Shown here: in pieces, positions 46,675 to 59,700 of the stretch
Position numbering within the stretch: the stretch's first letter is position 1
How the letters are laid out: the number at the start of each line of letters is the position of its first letter
DNA from: Phaeotremella fagi
Lineage: Eukaryota > Basidiomycota > Tremellomycetes > Tremellales > Phaeotremellaceae
DNA length: 64,000 nt
Direction of reading: 5' to 3'
NCBI GenBank assembly: GCA_001599715.1
Contig: BCHU01000001.1
Span: forward strand, 558,001 to 622,000
The notes under the pieces: generated by a model
The model's database searches: none
What the model was told of the DNA's origin: nothing
What the model saw: only the letters and a program-made list of their open reading frames with translations
Translations under genes and position numbers: made by a program

Positions 46675-47783
46675 TTAAGCTTTAGCAGCACCTGGAACGT
46701 AACGAGTTTTTCTTTCCTTTGGAGCAGATGAAGTAACGTTGGTAACGGTAACTGGGATTGAGTCCATACCGAGGGATCTGAGGAGATCCTTGGTCTCTGA
46801 ATCGATTTCAAGTGGGGTTTCGGATGGGGCAAGAGCTGAAACGTCTGGAACGTATCTAGAGTTTTAAATGTTGATTAATAACTGTTCTTGAGTCAAGTAA
46901 GAGATTTCGACTTACTGATCTTTTCTTTCACGTTCTTCTTCTTGTAAACGGAAAGAGATACCACGGACTGGACCTTTTTGGATACGTTTCATCAAGTGGG
47001 TGGTGACTATGAGTGGGGTCAATCACCGTAATGTGTTATTGAAGTAGGGCCAACTTACATCCGGAGATCTTGTTTCTTAATCTCTTGGATGGAACTGAGG
47101 CGACTTCATCGATAAGACGCTTGTTGGTGCTGGAGGTGAATGTCAGTTAACGAGTTTCTGTTATTTTCTTGGATCATCCATCTAACACATCGTCCCTGCT
47201 TCCCTCGATTCATCCATCGATTCCGTTATCAGATGCACAGCTACTCTGTGTTACAGATAAAGATAGTCATCTTGACCCGTGATGAATCCAACGATAGATG
47301 ACGATCACGGATTTACGACACAAAGGATCGATTGATATTTCCAAAGTCTGTTTCCTGAATGTTGCTGAAATCCTCCATCCTGTCACATCCAATCCGTACA
47401 GCCAATGGCAGAACAACTCCACCCTTATCCGTAGCCCATTCCTTGAAAACCATGACCCAAATCCTAATCTCGAAATCCGCAAACCCATTAAATTGATAAT
47501 TGATAACTTACTGGAAGTCGAGAGTAAGTCTTGGGTAGTACTTTTCGATGAGTACACGGGAAGCCCTTTTGACTGTCTTTGTCCTAACTCTACCCTATAA
47601 GTTTGAAAGTGGAGTGTTACAATCGATATCGATGATTAGTGAACATTGATTATAGGTTTGCAATTTGGGTTGAAGAAATTGAATCCATCGTGAATGTTGG
47701 ATAAGAATGAGATGAAAATAAAGTAACGCTTTGATCAGTATTTCTCCTTTTTTCGTTAATGGTGTTCGATGAATGCTTACCAT
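46675..47783 (-). CDS. RPS17: 40S ribosomal protein S17 (eS17)
   Basis: Small-subunit ribosomal protein. The first exon is only the ATG (47783-47781), followed by GTAAGC and a first intron of about 180 nt, then [13 protein letters not shown]. Exon 2 ends LTLDF, and the second intron is unusually long (about 375 nt, 47137-47513), joining to [20 protein letters not shown]. Further exons give [24 protein letters not shown] and [12 protein letters not shown]; it ends YVPGAAKA with TAA at 46675. Length normal for the family. Confidence 0.96.
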
Positions 47784-49613
47784 GATGTATGATTATTGAT
47801 GAAGAAAAGAAGAGAAAAAAAGAGATTAAATTCAAATCGTTAATCCTACACAACCACCAACCCAGCGGGTGGTGGTGGCGGCGTTATAGGGAACATCTTT
47901 CAGTGGAGTTTGAAAAGTGTGGCATTTATGTCGGATTTAACAGGACCGAACAGTACGACCGACATGTGAGTCAGGTACGTGGCGTTTCAGTGACAACCCT
48001 TCGTATTGTCTGAATTGAATCATCAAGAGTCCTACTGCAACAAAGTTCTTTTGTTACTTGTCACCATCATTCCATCGTTATTGTCCTCTTCAAAATCTCA
48101 TCAAAACAAATTGAAAAACAAAAGATGAAATACAGTAATCCCATTAATCATCAAACTTTACCTTTCCATGCTCTTTATCTCACGAAACGTGGTCCATGGC
48201 TCCGAATCATTTTACCGCACCTCGACTCTTTTGTGGTTGATACTCTACTTGATACACCAAGATTACTCCAGAAAAGAACTAATACAGTCAACCTATAAAC
48301 AACAAGCTACCTATCTTTTGCTGACTCCGACGCTTACTTCGTTATTGAAACAAATAGGTTGATTGTCTGACCAAAATGAAATCAACGCTTCAGTTGTTTT
48401 TGGGTATCTCACCACAAAACGTTTCACCGCCATCTTCAATCAAAATCTCGACAGAACAAAGCAAACTCAATCGGCCGAATGAAACGTGAACATCCAGCAA
48501 CTCTCAACGTACTACGCTTGTTGAAATGATGAAAAGACCCCTGAGCCTCGAGGCAGAAGTGATTGATGGTGTGTGTACATTGAAAGGACAAAACGACGAC
48601 CTCTTTTCAGATATTTAACCGAACAAGTCGTTCAAACGGGGGATAGCGAGTGAAACCAGGTAACCAAAGATAACTGACTAGTGTTATCTGCCTCGAGGAT
48701 AATCCGCTTAGGAAGGAATTAGGGATCATTTGGGGGGGAGGGGGTGTGATTGACTATTTCACACACTCAGACCCCTCTGCTGATATACCTTGTGATTCAC
48801 CTGTGATCAAATCTACTCTCATCATATCGGCCGATGTTGATCTTCTTTTGATTCTTTGAGAAGCAAGATTTTTATTGGGGATGATCTAAGCACTAATTTA
48901 GATTGGATGGATATTAAATACATTTCATCACCGGCGGCAACTCTCTCCTTTCTCTTATCTCCAATATCACTATCATTACGACCACTACCACTTATCCTAC
49001 TGTATAGCTACTTAACGTTTCATCAACAATACCCTTGATCTTCATTCAAGTCTTGTATCGTCTCATCTCACCAGCTTCAGGATCTAGGTTTCAATATATC
49101 TCTTCAGATTTCTCTCAGGTTACGTTCAGTTTCCCATCTCAGCTCTCAATTCAATTTTCAGCTCTTGATTCTCAGTCTCAATTTTATCAGTCTCTCAGCT
49201 CGGTGATCGGTTATTTCAATTTCAATTCTCTCGATTCTTTTTTGTTATCTTTTTGTTTTCTGAAATCTGTATTGTTTCTTCTGTAACAGGTACAAATACG
49301 AATAAAAAGAATTTCTGTTCTTTAACGACCATTGACGATCTCTTACGACTTGACGATTAACGATAAACGATAACGAAAACCCCTCACGACTCACGCTTCA
49401 CGACTCAAATAACGTTCATCGGAAGATCAATCGTTTTTGTTTTTCCCTTTCACAATCTCATCAAAAAATTTCCCCATATTTCACAAGTATGTATCCTCAT
49501 CTCTTCCGTCAATCTCTCCTCTTCTTAATTCACTTTCTATATCTACATACCCTACTAAAGATGCTGATCTAAGACCTAAAAAAGATCGACATCACTACAT
49601 CACAATCAATCAA
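47784..49613. promoter_or_regulatory. RPS17 promoter and long leader of the bHLH gene
   Basis: 1.8-kb divergent interval. The proximal part for the transcription factor (about 48900-49613) is pyrimidine-rich with CTCAG repeats (49090-49200) and an ACGA-rich run (49325-49400). A GTATGT near 49487 may be a leader splice donor. No coding gene is convincing. Confidence 0.5.
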
Positions 49614-51333
49614 ATGACTGATTCGCCTTACGATCATAACGAAATTTTATCGACCTATTTCAACGACGAGTTTCAAAGTAATACATTCCCATGTAAGTTG
49701 GAGTTTTTGGAGTTTTGTTTTGATCTTTCGTATGGACACTGAACAAAATTGTGAAATACAGTCTTTCACGATACTTCAATGGATGAATACATTTCAACAC
49801 CAGACGAAGGGGTTAAACATGACCTCCCTGGTCAGATGGATAATCCAAATCTCGTTCCTCATCATCAACAGGAAGAAGTAAATAAAGAACATCAGGATTT
49901 CAATCAGAATCATGTTCCAGATGATATAATCATGGAAACTAATCCTGGTACGTCTGTACGATGCTGTTCAATTGTAATGACACTCACACTCGTATCCAGT
50001 TTACTCTGACCCGTATATCTCCCATATCCCTCTTCCAGCTGAGACAGCACCAATCTCAATTCCACATTCAACTTCAACTTTCTCTAGTGATTTTGGACCT
50101 CAACTGTCTGGAAGTTATCCTTCTTATCCTTATACGATGCCATACCAGAGTTTGGGTATGGTACATCCAAATCTCTTCCATCCTTATCGACGTAAGTCTA
50201 TTCTCCCATCCACACCCAACCCATCTAACACTCTCTCAGATCTTCGAAATTCCCGTTCACCACCTTCGCCAACTTCCCCAACGTTATTATCACCCCATTC
50301 ATCGGGAGGTAGAAGGCATTCAGCCCAACTTCCATCAACAGGTGCGATTTCCCCTACACTAGTTTCACCGCTTAGTGCGATATCTTCGAATCTGCAATTA
50401 GTAGATACATCACCTCAAGGTCTCGGATGGGGATATTCACAATTACCAAGTTATTCTTCGACACCTTTAACCCAATTCAATCAATTAGAAATCAACAACA
50501 GTCCATCTGGACCTGGTTTATCTATGGTTTCGGGTTTCCCTTATCCAGTTATGAATTATGGATTGGGGATTAACGGTATACCAGGGAGGAAAGTTCCTAA
50601 ACCAAAACCGTTGATTAGGAATAATACATCTAAACTCCATAGTGCTCCTAAAATCATCAAAAAGGAGAACGACAGTGATAGTGGTGAAGAGGCTAGACTT
50701 GCACCTACAAGTGGAGGTTTAGGTTTAACACCGTAAGTTTCACTTATATCATATTCTTCATTAGCTTATCAAACACAGTACACCCTCCCTCGCCGATGAC
50801 AGGATTCCAATCCCAGCCAACAAAACCAACGATATTCGTAAAGTCCGAATTGAATCCGAGCAGGTGAGCTCGTCTGCGGTGCGCTCAGTCGCCTGCGACT
50901 TTTGTTAATCGTACTGATCCCTTTTAATTGGATTCTTTTCAGAGACGAAGAGACGAACTTAGAGAAGGTTTCAATAGGTTAAAAGAAGCTTTACCGAATT
51001 CTAATCAACGACCGTCGAAATCTAGTTTACTGGATCGATGTAAGTGGCACTCAGATTGAGTGTTCTCTTTACTAACTTGCTGGATTTGAATCTTTAGCCG
51101 TTGCGCATATCCAATCGGTCGAGGCTGCTAATCACTATCTACTCGATCAACTTGAAGCTTGTAAAGCTGAATGCGAAAAGTTGAGAGCGTAGGTTCATCC
51201 TCTGTCTCTATCATTTTGGATACAGCTGACCAATTGATATAGGACCAATCAAGAACTCGTTCATGCTGTTGCCATGAATAGTCGAGCTGGTAGTGGATCA
51301 AGTCCAGGATCCGCTGGGAAGGGTGCTCAATAA
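49614..51333 (+). CDS. Basic helix-loop-helix transcription factor
   Basis: Nuclear DNA-binding protein with its bHLH near the C-terminus. The start is MTDSPYDHNEILS at 49614; exons join TFP to FHDTS and NP to AETAPIS. The central region is Ser/Pro-rich with a likely activation or regulatory role. The bHLH reads KVRIESEQRRRDELREGF (basic part and helix 1), then LKEALPN, a loop with SNQRPSK, and SLLDRSVAHIQSVE (helix 2). A coiled-coil continuation (DQLEACKAECEKLRA) follows. The ERRR-like EQRRR basic motif fits E-box binding. Six or so introns; the bHLH itself is split by two. Which regulator it is cannot be said. Confidence 0.9.
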
Positions 51334-52764
51334 GTCTGTGAGTCATTTTTGTGATCCAGATAAGATTCTGGTTGAAAGTTTGTTGACGTTGGACCAGCTT
51401 CTGTATATCTTGTGTATTCACCCCACTCGCTCAATATTCATTTTGTAGATGATCCCTAAATCGTCCTTGTTCAATTAACACTTTTCAACACTCCAAATTC
51501 TGTTTCCAATTCAAATCATGGTGTTTCCTTCAAATCGATAGTTGTCGAATATCCCACCCTCCAGCTCAAGACACCAACCTCCTCCATCAAATAATGTTCA
51601 ATTACGATCACCAAATTTCTCTCACGACTCATATATATATATATATATTGTATCGATTCTGTTGTACAAGCAACTCCAACACATTTCCAATCAGGTTACC
51701 CTCGTTCCAATTTCTCAAGTTCCAGTCTCGCAAATCACTTCCAAATTTCATTGGTCATATTGAATACAAACACCTACATCAATCAATACAACACACGATA
51801 TAAATGAATAATCAAAGTAATAAAAAGGATGGTCGAGATTAAACATCGAAATCAAATTCAGATTTCAGTTTAGATTGCTTTTCGTTAATATCGATAAATT
51901 ATATAACTGGTTTAATAAGAAAAATTATTAATATTAACAATTGGATCCTTATATACGAATTCCATTTTTTCTTTAAACCAAATACAAATTGGTAATTTAA
52001 TCGTTCGGTGACTCTCGCTCAATCGTCAAACGGGTTTTGATGAAGATACGATATAATCGGTAGTCAATCTTCATTACTGGTAATGAAATCGAATTGATTG
52101 CTTCATGGAAATTAGATCTGGGATTTAAATCCATGTTTGGACCGATGTTTATGGGAAAGGTAGTTGATAAACCGACTCGGGAAGTATGGTACATATTTGT
52201 CAATTGCTAAATCATCAGGAATGATTTTGGACCTTTTCCCTTGGTATTGATCAGAGCAGAGGTTTATCATTGAACGATTATTCATCCTCCCTTTCAGTTA
52301 TTTTATCCAATTTGAACTGTTAGTTCAGTTCACTTTTCTCTCTCATAGTTTATATATAGTTATCGTCAATATGCATTATCATTCACGTAATCAATCCAGT
52401 TGAATTTGGTGGTACAGAAACCTACATCTCGAGGAACAAGGTGAAAGTTTGTTACCTTGTGGTAGTAGTGGCGCTGTGGCGGAGTGAAGTTTCATGGGTT
52501 GGAATCGAGATTCCAAACTTACCAGAACCATGGCGTTAGGGATTGAAGATTCCTGTAAGTCAACGAACCGGAAGGTAAGGTTATTTCCACATTATCAAGA
52601 ACATTGTGTGGGTAAACAAAGAAAAACAATAAGGTAAGGTAAAGTTATCGTTGGTTGAAGTAGAGAACGAAATGGGATGTGAATAAACAACACACATATA
52701 ACCATTATTGAACTTTTGAATCAACAACTTATCAAACTTCAATCATCCCATTAAACCTCGAATC
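51334..52764. other. Intergenic, AT-rich, with TA microsatellite
   Basis: Between the bHLH gene and the CVNH gene. A (TA)n run is at 51631-51648. Sequence near 51890-51960 is very AT-rich. No gene is supported. Confidence 0.5.
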
Positions 52765-53649
52765 ATGTTGAAAATATATTCAAACACTTGTATCCTTCTT
52801 CTAAGCTTGTTGATGATCAATCAACAAACCTCTGCTAAAGACGTCGAAACACCTAAAAATTCTAGAGCGAGATCTAACGCCGAAGCTATGAAATCTGGTT
52901 TACCACTGATCAGACCTCGTTCGGTTCCTCGAAGTGAGTGTTATCCCCGTCCTCCACTCTACAAATATCAAAGCTGGGAATCGGACTAAAGAAACACTTA
53001 GGTTTTAACGGTAGGATCAACGCTACTTATTTATCTGAATGAAAAAATGGGTCGAAGGTTAAGAGAGCTGGTCCTTCGGCTACTGTCGCTCCGTATGTCC
53101 ATTGCTACTTCTGTAGTTACTCTCACTGATGGGGTATTGTGTAGAACTTATGGTGATGGTTCAGAGGATTATTCGGAAACTTGTACGGATATAACCTTGG
53201 ACGCTGTTAACGGTTATCTGGATGGGAATTGTTATGATACCCTTGGGAACTCTGTGACTCAGCATTTTAATTTAGATCAACATCTGTACGTAAAAGTTAT
53301 CATTTTCAAGTTGTATTCAAGACCGTGACTCCGCTGACGCTGGGTACAGGGGCTCAGACGCTAACGGTCAACTGGGTTGTAGTTACAGTTTTGACAGTTT
53401 CGCGGAAACTTGTTCAAGTTGTTCATTAACTGGTTCGGTTATTTCATGTAATTGTAAAGATTCAGGTCAGAACGATGTTCCAACATCATATGATCTTGGT
53501 AAGTCAAAGTCTCATCAAGCCTCTGTCACCAATTTATTGATCCTTCATTTTAGATACTTGTATTGGGAACAACGGTAGGTTGACTGATAAATGATTTTTG
53601 GAATGGAAATTGATCAAATTTAGATGGAACACTTTATTGTGATAGGTGA
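52765..53649 (+). CDS. Secreted cyanovirin-N homology (CVNH) domain protein
   Basis: Begins with a signal peptide (MLKIYSNTCILLLSLLMIN, then QQTSA) and carries a CVNH lectin-like fold with two internal repeats: SETCTDITLD then CYDTLGNSVTQHFNLDQHL; and AETCSSCSLTGS then DLDTCIGNNDGTLYC. The last exons (after introns with donors GTACGT, GTAAGT and GTAGGT) are in frame and end at TGA 53647. The junction after exon 1 (52765-52933) is uncertain: at least three acceptor choices are possible, and the most protein-like reading contains a TGA near 53039. CVNH proteins in fungi bind sugars; the ligand here is unknown. Confidence 0.72.
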
Positions 53650-54074
53650 TTTCTTGTGTTTTGTCCTCAAAATGCATTCACATGTTTTACTTGCCTGCAC
53701 TAGGATTTGGACCATGTCGGTCTCATAACACGGAGAATTGCGGGATTAGACTATTTCCAATTAACCTTTTCTTCAACGTGCCAGTGTCTAGGTGACAAAA
53801 CGACGTTGATCCCCAGTAAATGATGAGTACTCGTTTGATCGAGATCATGTGTTTCTTGCGATGGATTGCATACGAGAAACTTCAATTACTGTAACTGAAA
53901 GAAATTAAGGACCTATTTGTATTTAAACTTGCTTCGATAGTTTGATTACGATATCACCAACTTGATATGAGAACGAGTTAAACGGAAAGCAATAAGGAGA
54001 TGATCTATTAAACGACTAATGTGATCGTAAGACTGAAAGTGGATTTCAGACTCGTCATTAATGCGGGACGACGA
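53650..54074. other. Convergent intergenic
   Basis: Lies between the CVNH gene and the ML-domain gene, which converge. No gene or repeat seen. Confidence 0.5.
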
Positions 54075-54976
54075 TCAGAGTAATCCACCACCTGGTTTCT
54101 TCATCTAAACATCATTGATCAGAGTTGATTTCCCACCAATATAGCTGTGTCAACTCACGAAATCAATGAAGATATCGAGACAGAGGAGATCGGTATCATC
54201 TGCATTGTAACCTCTAACGTTGACGGCGAATTTGGCTATTGAATCGTGTCAACGACATCTACATTGAACGGATGGAAGAGCTAGCACTGACCTTTAGGGA
54301 TTTCTTTGGGAAGTTCCACAGTTTGTGAGACTGTATATGGACCCTCGGTAACTGGACATTGAACGGTTGCATTAGCGTCTTTCCTAAAGGATGTCGTCAG
54401 TTGATGGATTCTCTCTCGGGAATATGAGTACGACTCACGCTTCTTCACAAATATCGAATTGTTTTTGTAGAAGTTTGATGAGTCCTAGTTTGACTGTTAC
54501 GTCGGCGTAGGCGCCGTCCTAGGTTCTGTTAATTGGTGTACAGATGAAAGGAGGGAAATACTTACAACAATCTCTTGAAGAACATCAGCTTCTACTGTGA
54601 CAGTCAAGTTTTCTCCTGGGACTGGTGGATCTGGTGAGACCTTGAGTGATTTGAGTTGACTAGTGGGTATAAGTATTAGTACAGATAGATAAACAAAAGT
54701 AATAAACATACACAGCGTCAGATGCTAGACCTATTCAATTGTTTATTGATTAGTCTCGAGTAGAGATATGAACGGGAAATTTAAAAGGAACTCACCACAA
54801 TCAACGTAATTCCAACTATCCATCGTATGGATTGGACCATTCTTGACTGGATATTCTGAATTTGGGGAAACGATGTCGTTAGCCCATTTGAAGATGTTGT
54901 TTGATTCGGTGGCAAGATTGGCTGAGGTTAGGGATAGGAGGGGGAGGAGAGTTAGGGGGAGTAGAGTTGGACGCAT
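54075..54976 (-). CDS. NPC2: ML-domain sterol / PG-PI transfer protein (NPC2 type)
   Basis: Vacuolar or secreted lipid-transfer protein; in yeast Npc2 moves sterol in the vacuole lumen. The signal peptide is MRPTLLPLTLLPLLSL. The ML domain shows the expected cysteines and blocks: WNYVDC, LKSLKVSPDPPVPGENL, VKLGLIKLLQKQFDICE, QCPVTEGPYTV, then FAVNVRGYNADDTDLLCLDI. The last exon gives the short end MKKPGGGLL before TGA at 54075. Five introns or so. It is unrelated in function to its neighbour, the CVNH gene, but both are secreted. Confidence 0.93.
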
Positions 54977-55227
54977 TGTTGCGTCGATTGTTGGTTGGGG
55001 TGGGGTTGGTGTTGAGTTGGGGAGATGTAGATGTAGTAGGTGGTTTGAGGTGGTCCTATCTGAAGGATTGATGTTTGACTGCGAATAGATGGATGCTAGA
55101 GATAGAGATAGAGATATCAGCTTCCCCCCTTAGACTCGTCATTTCAGGAACTAATATCCTAATTAAGTAATTTTACCTCATCACCGTATCAAAATATATC
55201 AAATCTCACCATTCAATCTCTTGTATC

Positions 55228-55949
55228 ATGTCATTAAGATTATCATATTCAACAACAACTACAACAAGAATAACAAGATTAAGATCATCAACAACACTCC
55301 TCCAACTCAAACAACCATCTCACAATGCGTTCAGAACATACACAACGACCCCACAACCAACTCCAAAATCACTAAAACCGTCACCCTATAGACTCCTCAA
55401 TCCTCACACGTTCGTTACGAAATTTGCACCTCTGCATGTAGCAGGATGGAGACTTGATCATTTACCTGACAAGTCCAAATCCTCTTTTGATATCAGTGAT
55501 GGTGATTTACAGGATAGGAGATTAGTGCGGATATTCACTTTTCCATCGGGAAATCATGGTTGGAAAGGCGTTATTCGATTTATGAATCTTGTTGGAGATG
55601 TGGTTGAAGACCAGGATGTAGGTCATGCCACTTATATCGGTGTTAAATGACTAAGAATTAATCTAATTAGCATCACCCAACGATGATCATTTCACCTGTC
55701 ACCGATTATAAATCTTTAACTACGGTGTCATCGACGATTTATTCGAGTCAATTGTCTGAAGCCGATACTGAACCTCATGGATTCGTAATTGAGATGACGA
55801 CACATACTCATACACCGTTGAAACCTTTACCTCTTGGATCTGATGATACAACCCAATTGGAAAAGGGTGTCAAGATGAGACCTGGAGTTACGGGGAAGGA
55901 TATCCAACTTGCTGAGAAAGTTGAAGAGATATTTGATGGGTTGGATTGA
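55228..55949 (+). CDS. Pterin-4a-carbinolamine dehydratase, mitochondrial
   Basis: Dehydrates 4a-hydroxytetrahydrobiopterin; 222 aa in two exons, 55228-55617 and 55671-55949. The N-terminus is rich in Thr, Ser and Arg with no acidic residues (TTTTTRITRLRSSTT), a likely mitochondrial presequence. Family motifs: GWRLDHLPD, RIFTFPSGNHGW, GVIRFMNLVGDVVEDQ, then HHPTM, with the double His made by the splice, and VIEMTTHTHTPL and GVTGKDIQLAEKVEEI. The HHP catalytic motif only appears when the intron is removed. Dehydratase activity is inferred from the family. Confidence 0.92.
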
Positions 55950-56785
55950 GTTGTCAGTTGGTCTTTAGTTGAGAGTTGATTATAAGGATTCAAGACGATT
56001 CGATGATCACTGTAACTACAAGTGGTTTTGGTGATCGAATACTTAGTTACTGAACGCCACATGCCATTGCCGCTTTCACTAGCAATCGCTGGATCGCAAC
56101 GTCTGTGCGCAGAGATAGATAGTAAACTTAACTTAGTGCTATACAAAGTGTTATGCATCTTGAATTTACATCCACCATCTACGGAGTATAAATAGCTAAC
56201 TTACCATGCTTACCGACGTAGCAGAAGGTGGAAGCAGAAGGAAGAGCAGACGAATTTGACAAGAAACGGGGAAAGACGTCACCATTAAAGTATGAAAGCC
56301 TTTACTTTACCCTGAAGGTCAACCTCGAAGCCTCGAGACCTGAAGATCGTTAGTGGTAGTAGTTAGTTTTTGTTGATATAACCACTGAGGATGAGGATGA
56401 CCCTCGACATGTAATATAACTTTAGACCAGAAATAGAATAGTTTATTAGTTAACACTATATTGTATATACTCCGTATCCCCATTACTCACTCCGTCACCC
56501 TCTAATACAGTATCTGTCTACATCACCACATCATCGATCTCAATAGAATCGCATTCACAAGTCACAAAACAAATCACGTTCATTCAATCGAGACCGGTAG
56601 TATCATATTGCCCGCCAACAGTGACACCATCGAAAGATCGACATGGATGCTATTGTCGTTGTCCAATAACCAATGACCGAAGTTTACGGAGGGATATAAC
56701 AGTCGAGATTAGATTATATTGAAGTGAAAAAGACCGACAGAAGACAGTATCGGAGACTGAAAGTTGAAGTCGATCTACACCCACC
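55950..56785. other. Intergenic, upstream of the ankyrin gene
   Basis: No gene supported. The region from about 56700 to 56785 precedes a CCCACCATG start at 56786. Confidence 0.45.
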
Positions 56786-59700
56786 ATGCCTTCTTCCAAG
56801 GAGAAAGCTGAGGCTAAATATGATGTTGTTCTTGATTGTAAGTAGTTGTGGATAGTGTTACATTTAAACGTGTCAAAGGAGTGGTCTCCTCGTGTCTCTG
56901 ATCTTCAACTTGATCTGATCCACTTGATTGCCACACATGATCTGTCCTTTCCTATCGCACTCGTATTCATTCATTCATGCGTCCATTCATCCTTCATCTT
57001 GTCACACAAGAATGGGAATCTTGAAAAGAAGCTTCCATTTCTCAGCGGCAATCTACCACACCTATTGTTGTATTCCATAACATTCATCTCTTCCTCATAA
57101 ACCCCATTCTTGAGTGATAAAAAGACGTGACTGATTATGATTTTTGTCTTACCTCCAACACCAATCCCACCAACATCACCCCATAAATATCACCCACAAC
57201 ATTTTCAACCTCAACCATTCAACCTGAAATCCGTTCTTGACGATCCACCAACCTCCCGTCTGCGACGTATCCTCTCCACCTCATCTCTGGCATCAACAAA
57301 TTCATATCTATCAACATCACCTGAATCGCCTCGTCGAATCCGTCATTTCTTCTCATCAACGTCCATAAATGTCGATATTCCAGTTCCTAACCTAGAACTT
57401 CATTCGGCCGCTGCCAGTGGAAACGTCGGTTTAGTTCATTACGCTCTGACACATGGTCAACCTGTCAACTCTGTTCTTCATGGTGTACTCCCTTTACATG
57501 CCGCTTGCTCCGGTGGAAGTGTCAGTGTCGTTAGGATGTTGATCGAAAGAGGTGCAGACGTTAATGCTCCTAGATTACCTAGGAGGTATAGTGATAACAA
57601 GAAAAATTCTGCTCCTAGTGTCGGTACTTCTGGTGAGTGGTTTGGAATGAGGTTAACTACGAGTGTACTGAACATCAAACAGGATCTACACCACTTCATT
57701 TCGCAGCTGCTAACGGACATGCACCGATTGTTCAAATCTTGTTAACATGCGGAGCGATAACGAACAAACCAGATAAAAACGGTTTAACACCTGAAGACCT
57801 GGCTCAAGCTAATAACCATGACGATGTCATAAGAGTACTAAGAGTTTGGGAAAGAATGAAAGAAAAGGAACAACAGAATTATGATACTTCAGCTGGATCT
57901 TCCACAGGGAGATATAACAATATGGAAGAGCGTTCTAATCTAGCCGATTATCCTTGGTCAGATCGGAATTCAGAATTCGGGGATAGGGCATCACCTTCTG
58001 CCTCAGGTTCTCAGATCGGCGCAGAGGACGAAATGATCGATAGATTTAATTCTGCATCGTTGAATTCTAGGAAAGGTAAAGAAAGAGCTGGTAGTTTCTC
58101 TTCGAATCGATCTGAACAAGTTGGGAAAATGAGAAGGGGCATCGAGGGTTTATGGAAAAGGAATCGTGTTATTTCAGATTCGTCTATTGAAGAACAAGGA
58201 TCGGGATCAGGAGCGATATCAATCGTCGACCCTAATAAACCTGAACTACCAAGGATACAAATACCACCTCCGTTAGAGGATTCTATGCTTTCACCGGTCG
58301 ATCTCCAATCTCCTCTTTCAGCTTCTTTCAGTCCCATCTCAACTTTCAGTAGTACAGAAGATCATCTTTTTAGGGTTGGAAGTGCTAATTCACATAATTC
58401 TCATAACAGTTCACCTCATGGTTCACAGCTTTTACACACGATTTCCGAAACTGATATCCAACATCCCAGTAACGAGAACAACAATTTCAGTCAATCCCAA
58501 TCTCAAACCTCTTCTTCTCATGGATCATCTAGAAGACCGTCTTTACCATCTATCATCGAAAAGGCTACCCATCCTGGTGCCGTTTTTAGAGCAGCAATGA
58601 GACGTGATCATGATCAAGATCACCACGGTAAATCAGACCGTCACCATGTCACCTCACCTAGATCCCCTCCGCATCATTCGTCATTCTTTCGGGGTAGACT
58701 TCGTTCGAACGAATCCAACACTACGTCAACGTCATCAAACAGCTCACATAGACATCATGGTTCTCATCATACGAGAAAATACATGTCTAAAGGTTCACTC
58801 ATGAGTCTGTTTCGTAGAAGTGATTCACCACCTTCTAGATCACCTTCACCACCCGCTCGAACGGATTCAGGTCGAATCATTGGGATCGACGAGTTGGATG
58901 AAGGGATTGAAAGATTGAAAAGAGCTTCGTTGGATATGGAACGTGAATCTCGACAGAATTCTTCAGAGTTCATCAGTAACATGGAAGAACCACCCGCTTC
59001 GGCACCTGTTACGAAAACAAATTTTTTCCCTGATAGTCCACCTCCATTACATAGATCTTCATCCGATAACGAAGATAAACCTTTTATATCGACTACGCCA
59101 TCTTCGACTTCTGAGAGACCTTGGAATAGACCTAGACAAAGTTCAGAGGTAGTCAGTCCTAGTCCACTCGCTAACGAATGGGCTCAAGATGAAGATTCAG
59201 ATACACCTTCACAAGGTATTCGTAGATCACAAACTGAATACTCGAAACCTCATCTCTCACCACGAAGAATGACTACTTCGATGAATCAGAATAATAATTC
59301 TAAATCACCGGTGATGACGAAACCACGTTCGGCGACTTTACCATCGGGTTTCAGTGGGTATCAACAGCAGAGAGTTATGAGTGGTCCCCCGATGAAAGGA
59401 TTGGATTGGGATGATGATGTTGATTTGAGGAAGGTGGCTTCTGGTGTTTTCAGACGAGAAAGTCAGAGGTTGAAGCAGGGTTTAGAAATGGGTGAACAGG
59501 ATCAGGAACAGGAACCTGGACCTGAGCAGGAGCAACAGCCGGAACTAGAGATCCCAGTTGGAGGTCTAACTACTACTTCACACCCAGACGACGAAAATGA
59601 GAGTGAAGATGAACAAGAGTTCCACGACGCCACGCCCGATATCGAAATACACGAATTCGTGTTAGATTCGTTCCCAGATGTACCCGAACGCGAACACGAC

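Noticed and set aside
46501..46731. Pro-rich ORF over the ACC repeat
   Set aside because: Explained by the triplet microsatellite and overlapping the 3' end of RPS17 on the other strand.
47137..47513. Possible C/D snoRNA in the second RPS17 intron
   Set aside because: The C box deviates from RUGAUGA and the stem is only four pairs; kept as a point to check but not as a feature.
52470..52520. tRNA-like A-box and B-box strings (TGGCGGAGTG, GGTTGGAATC)
   Set aside because: The spacing is only about 25 nt and no cloverleaf can be folded, so it is not a tRNA.
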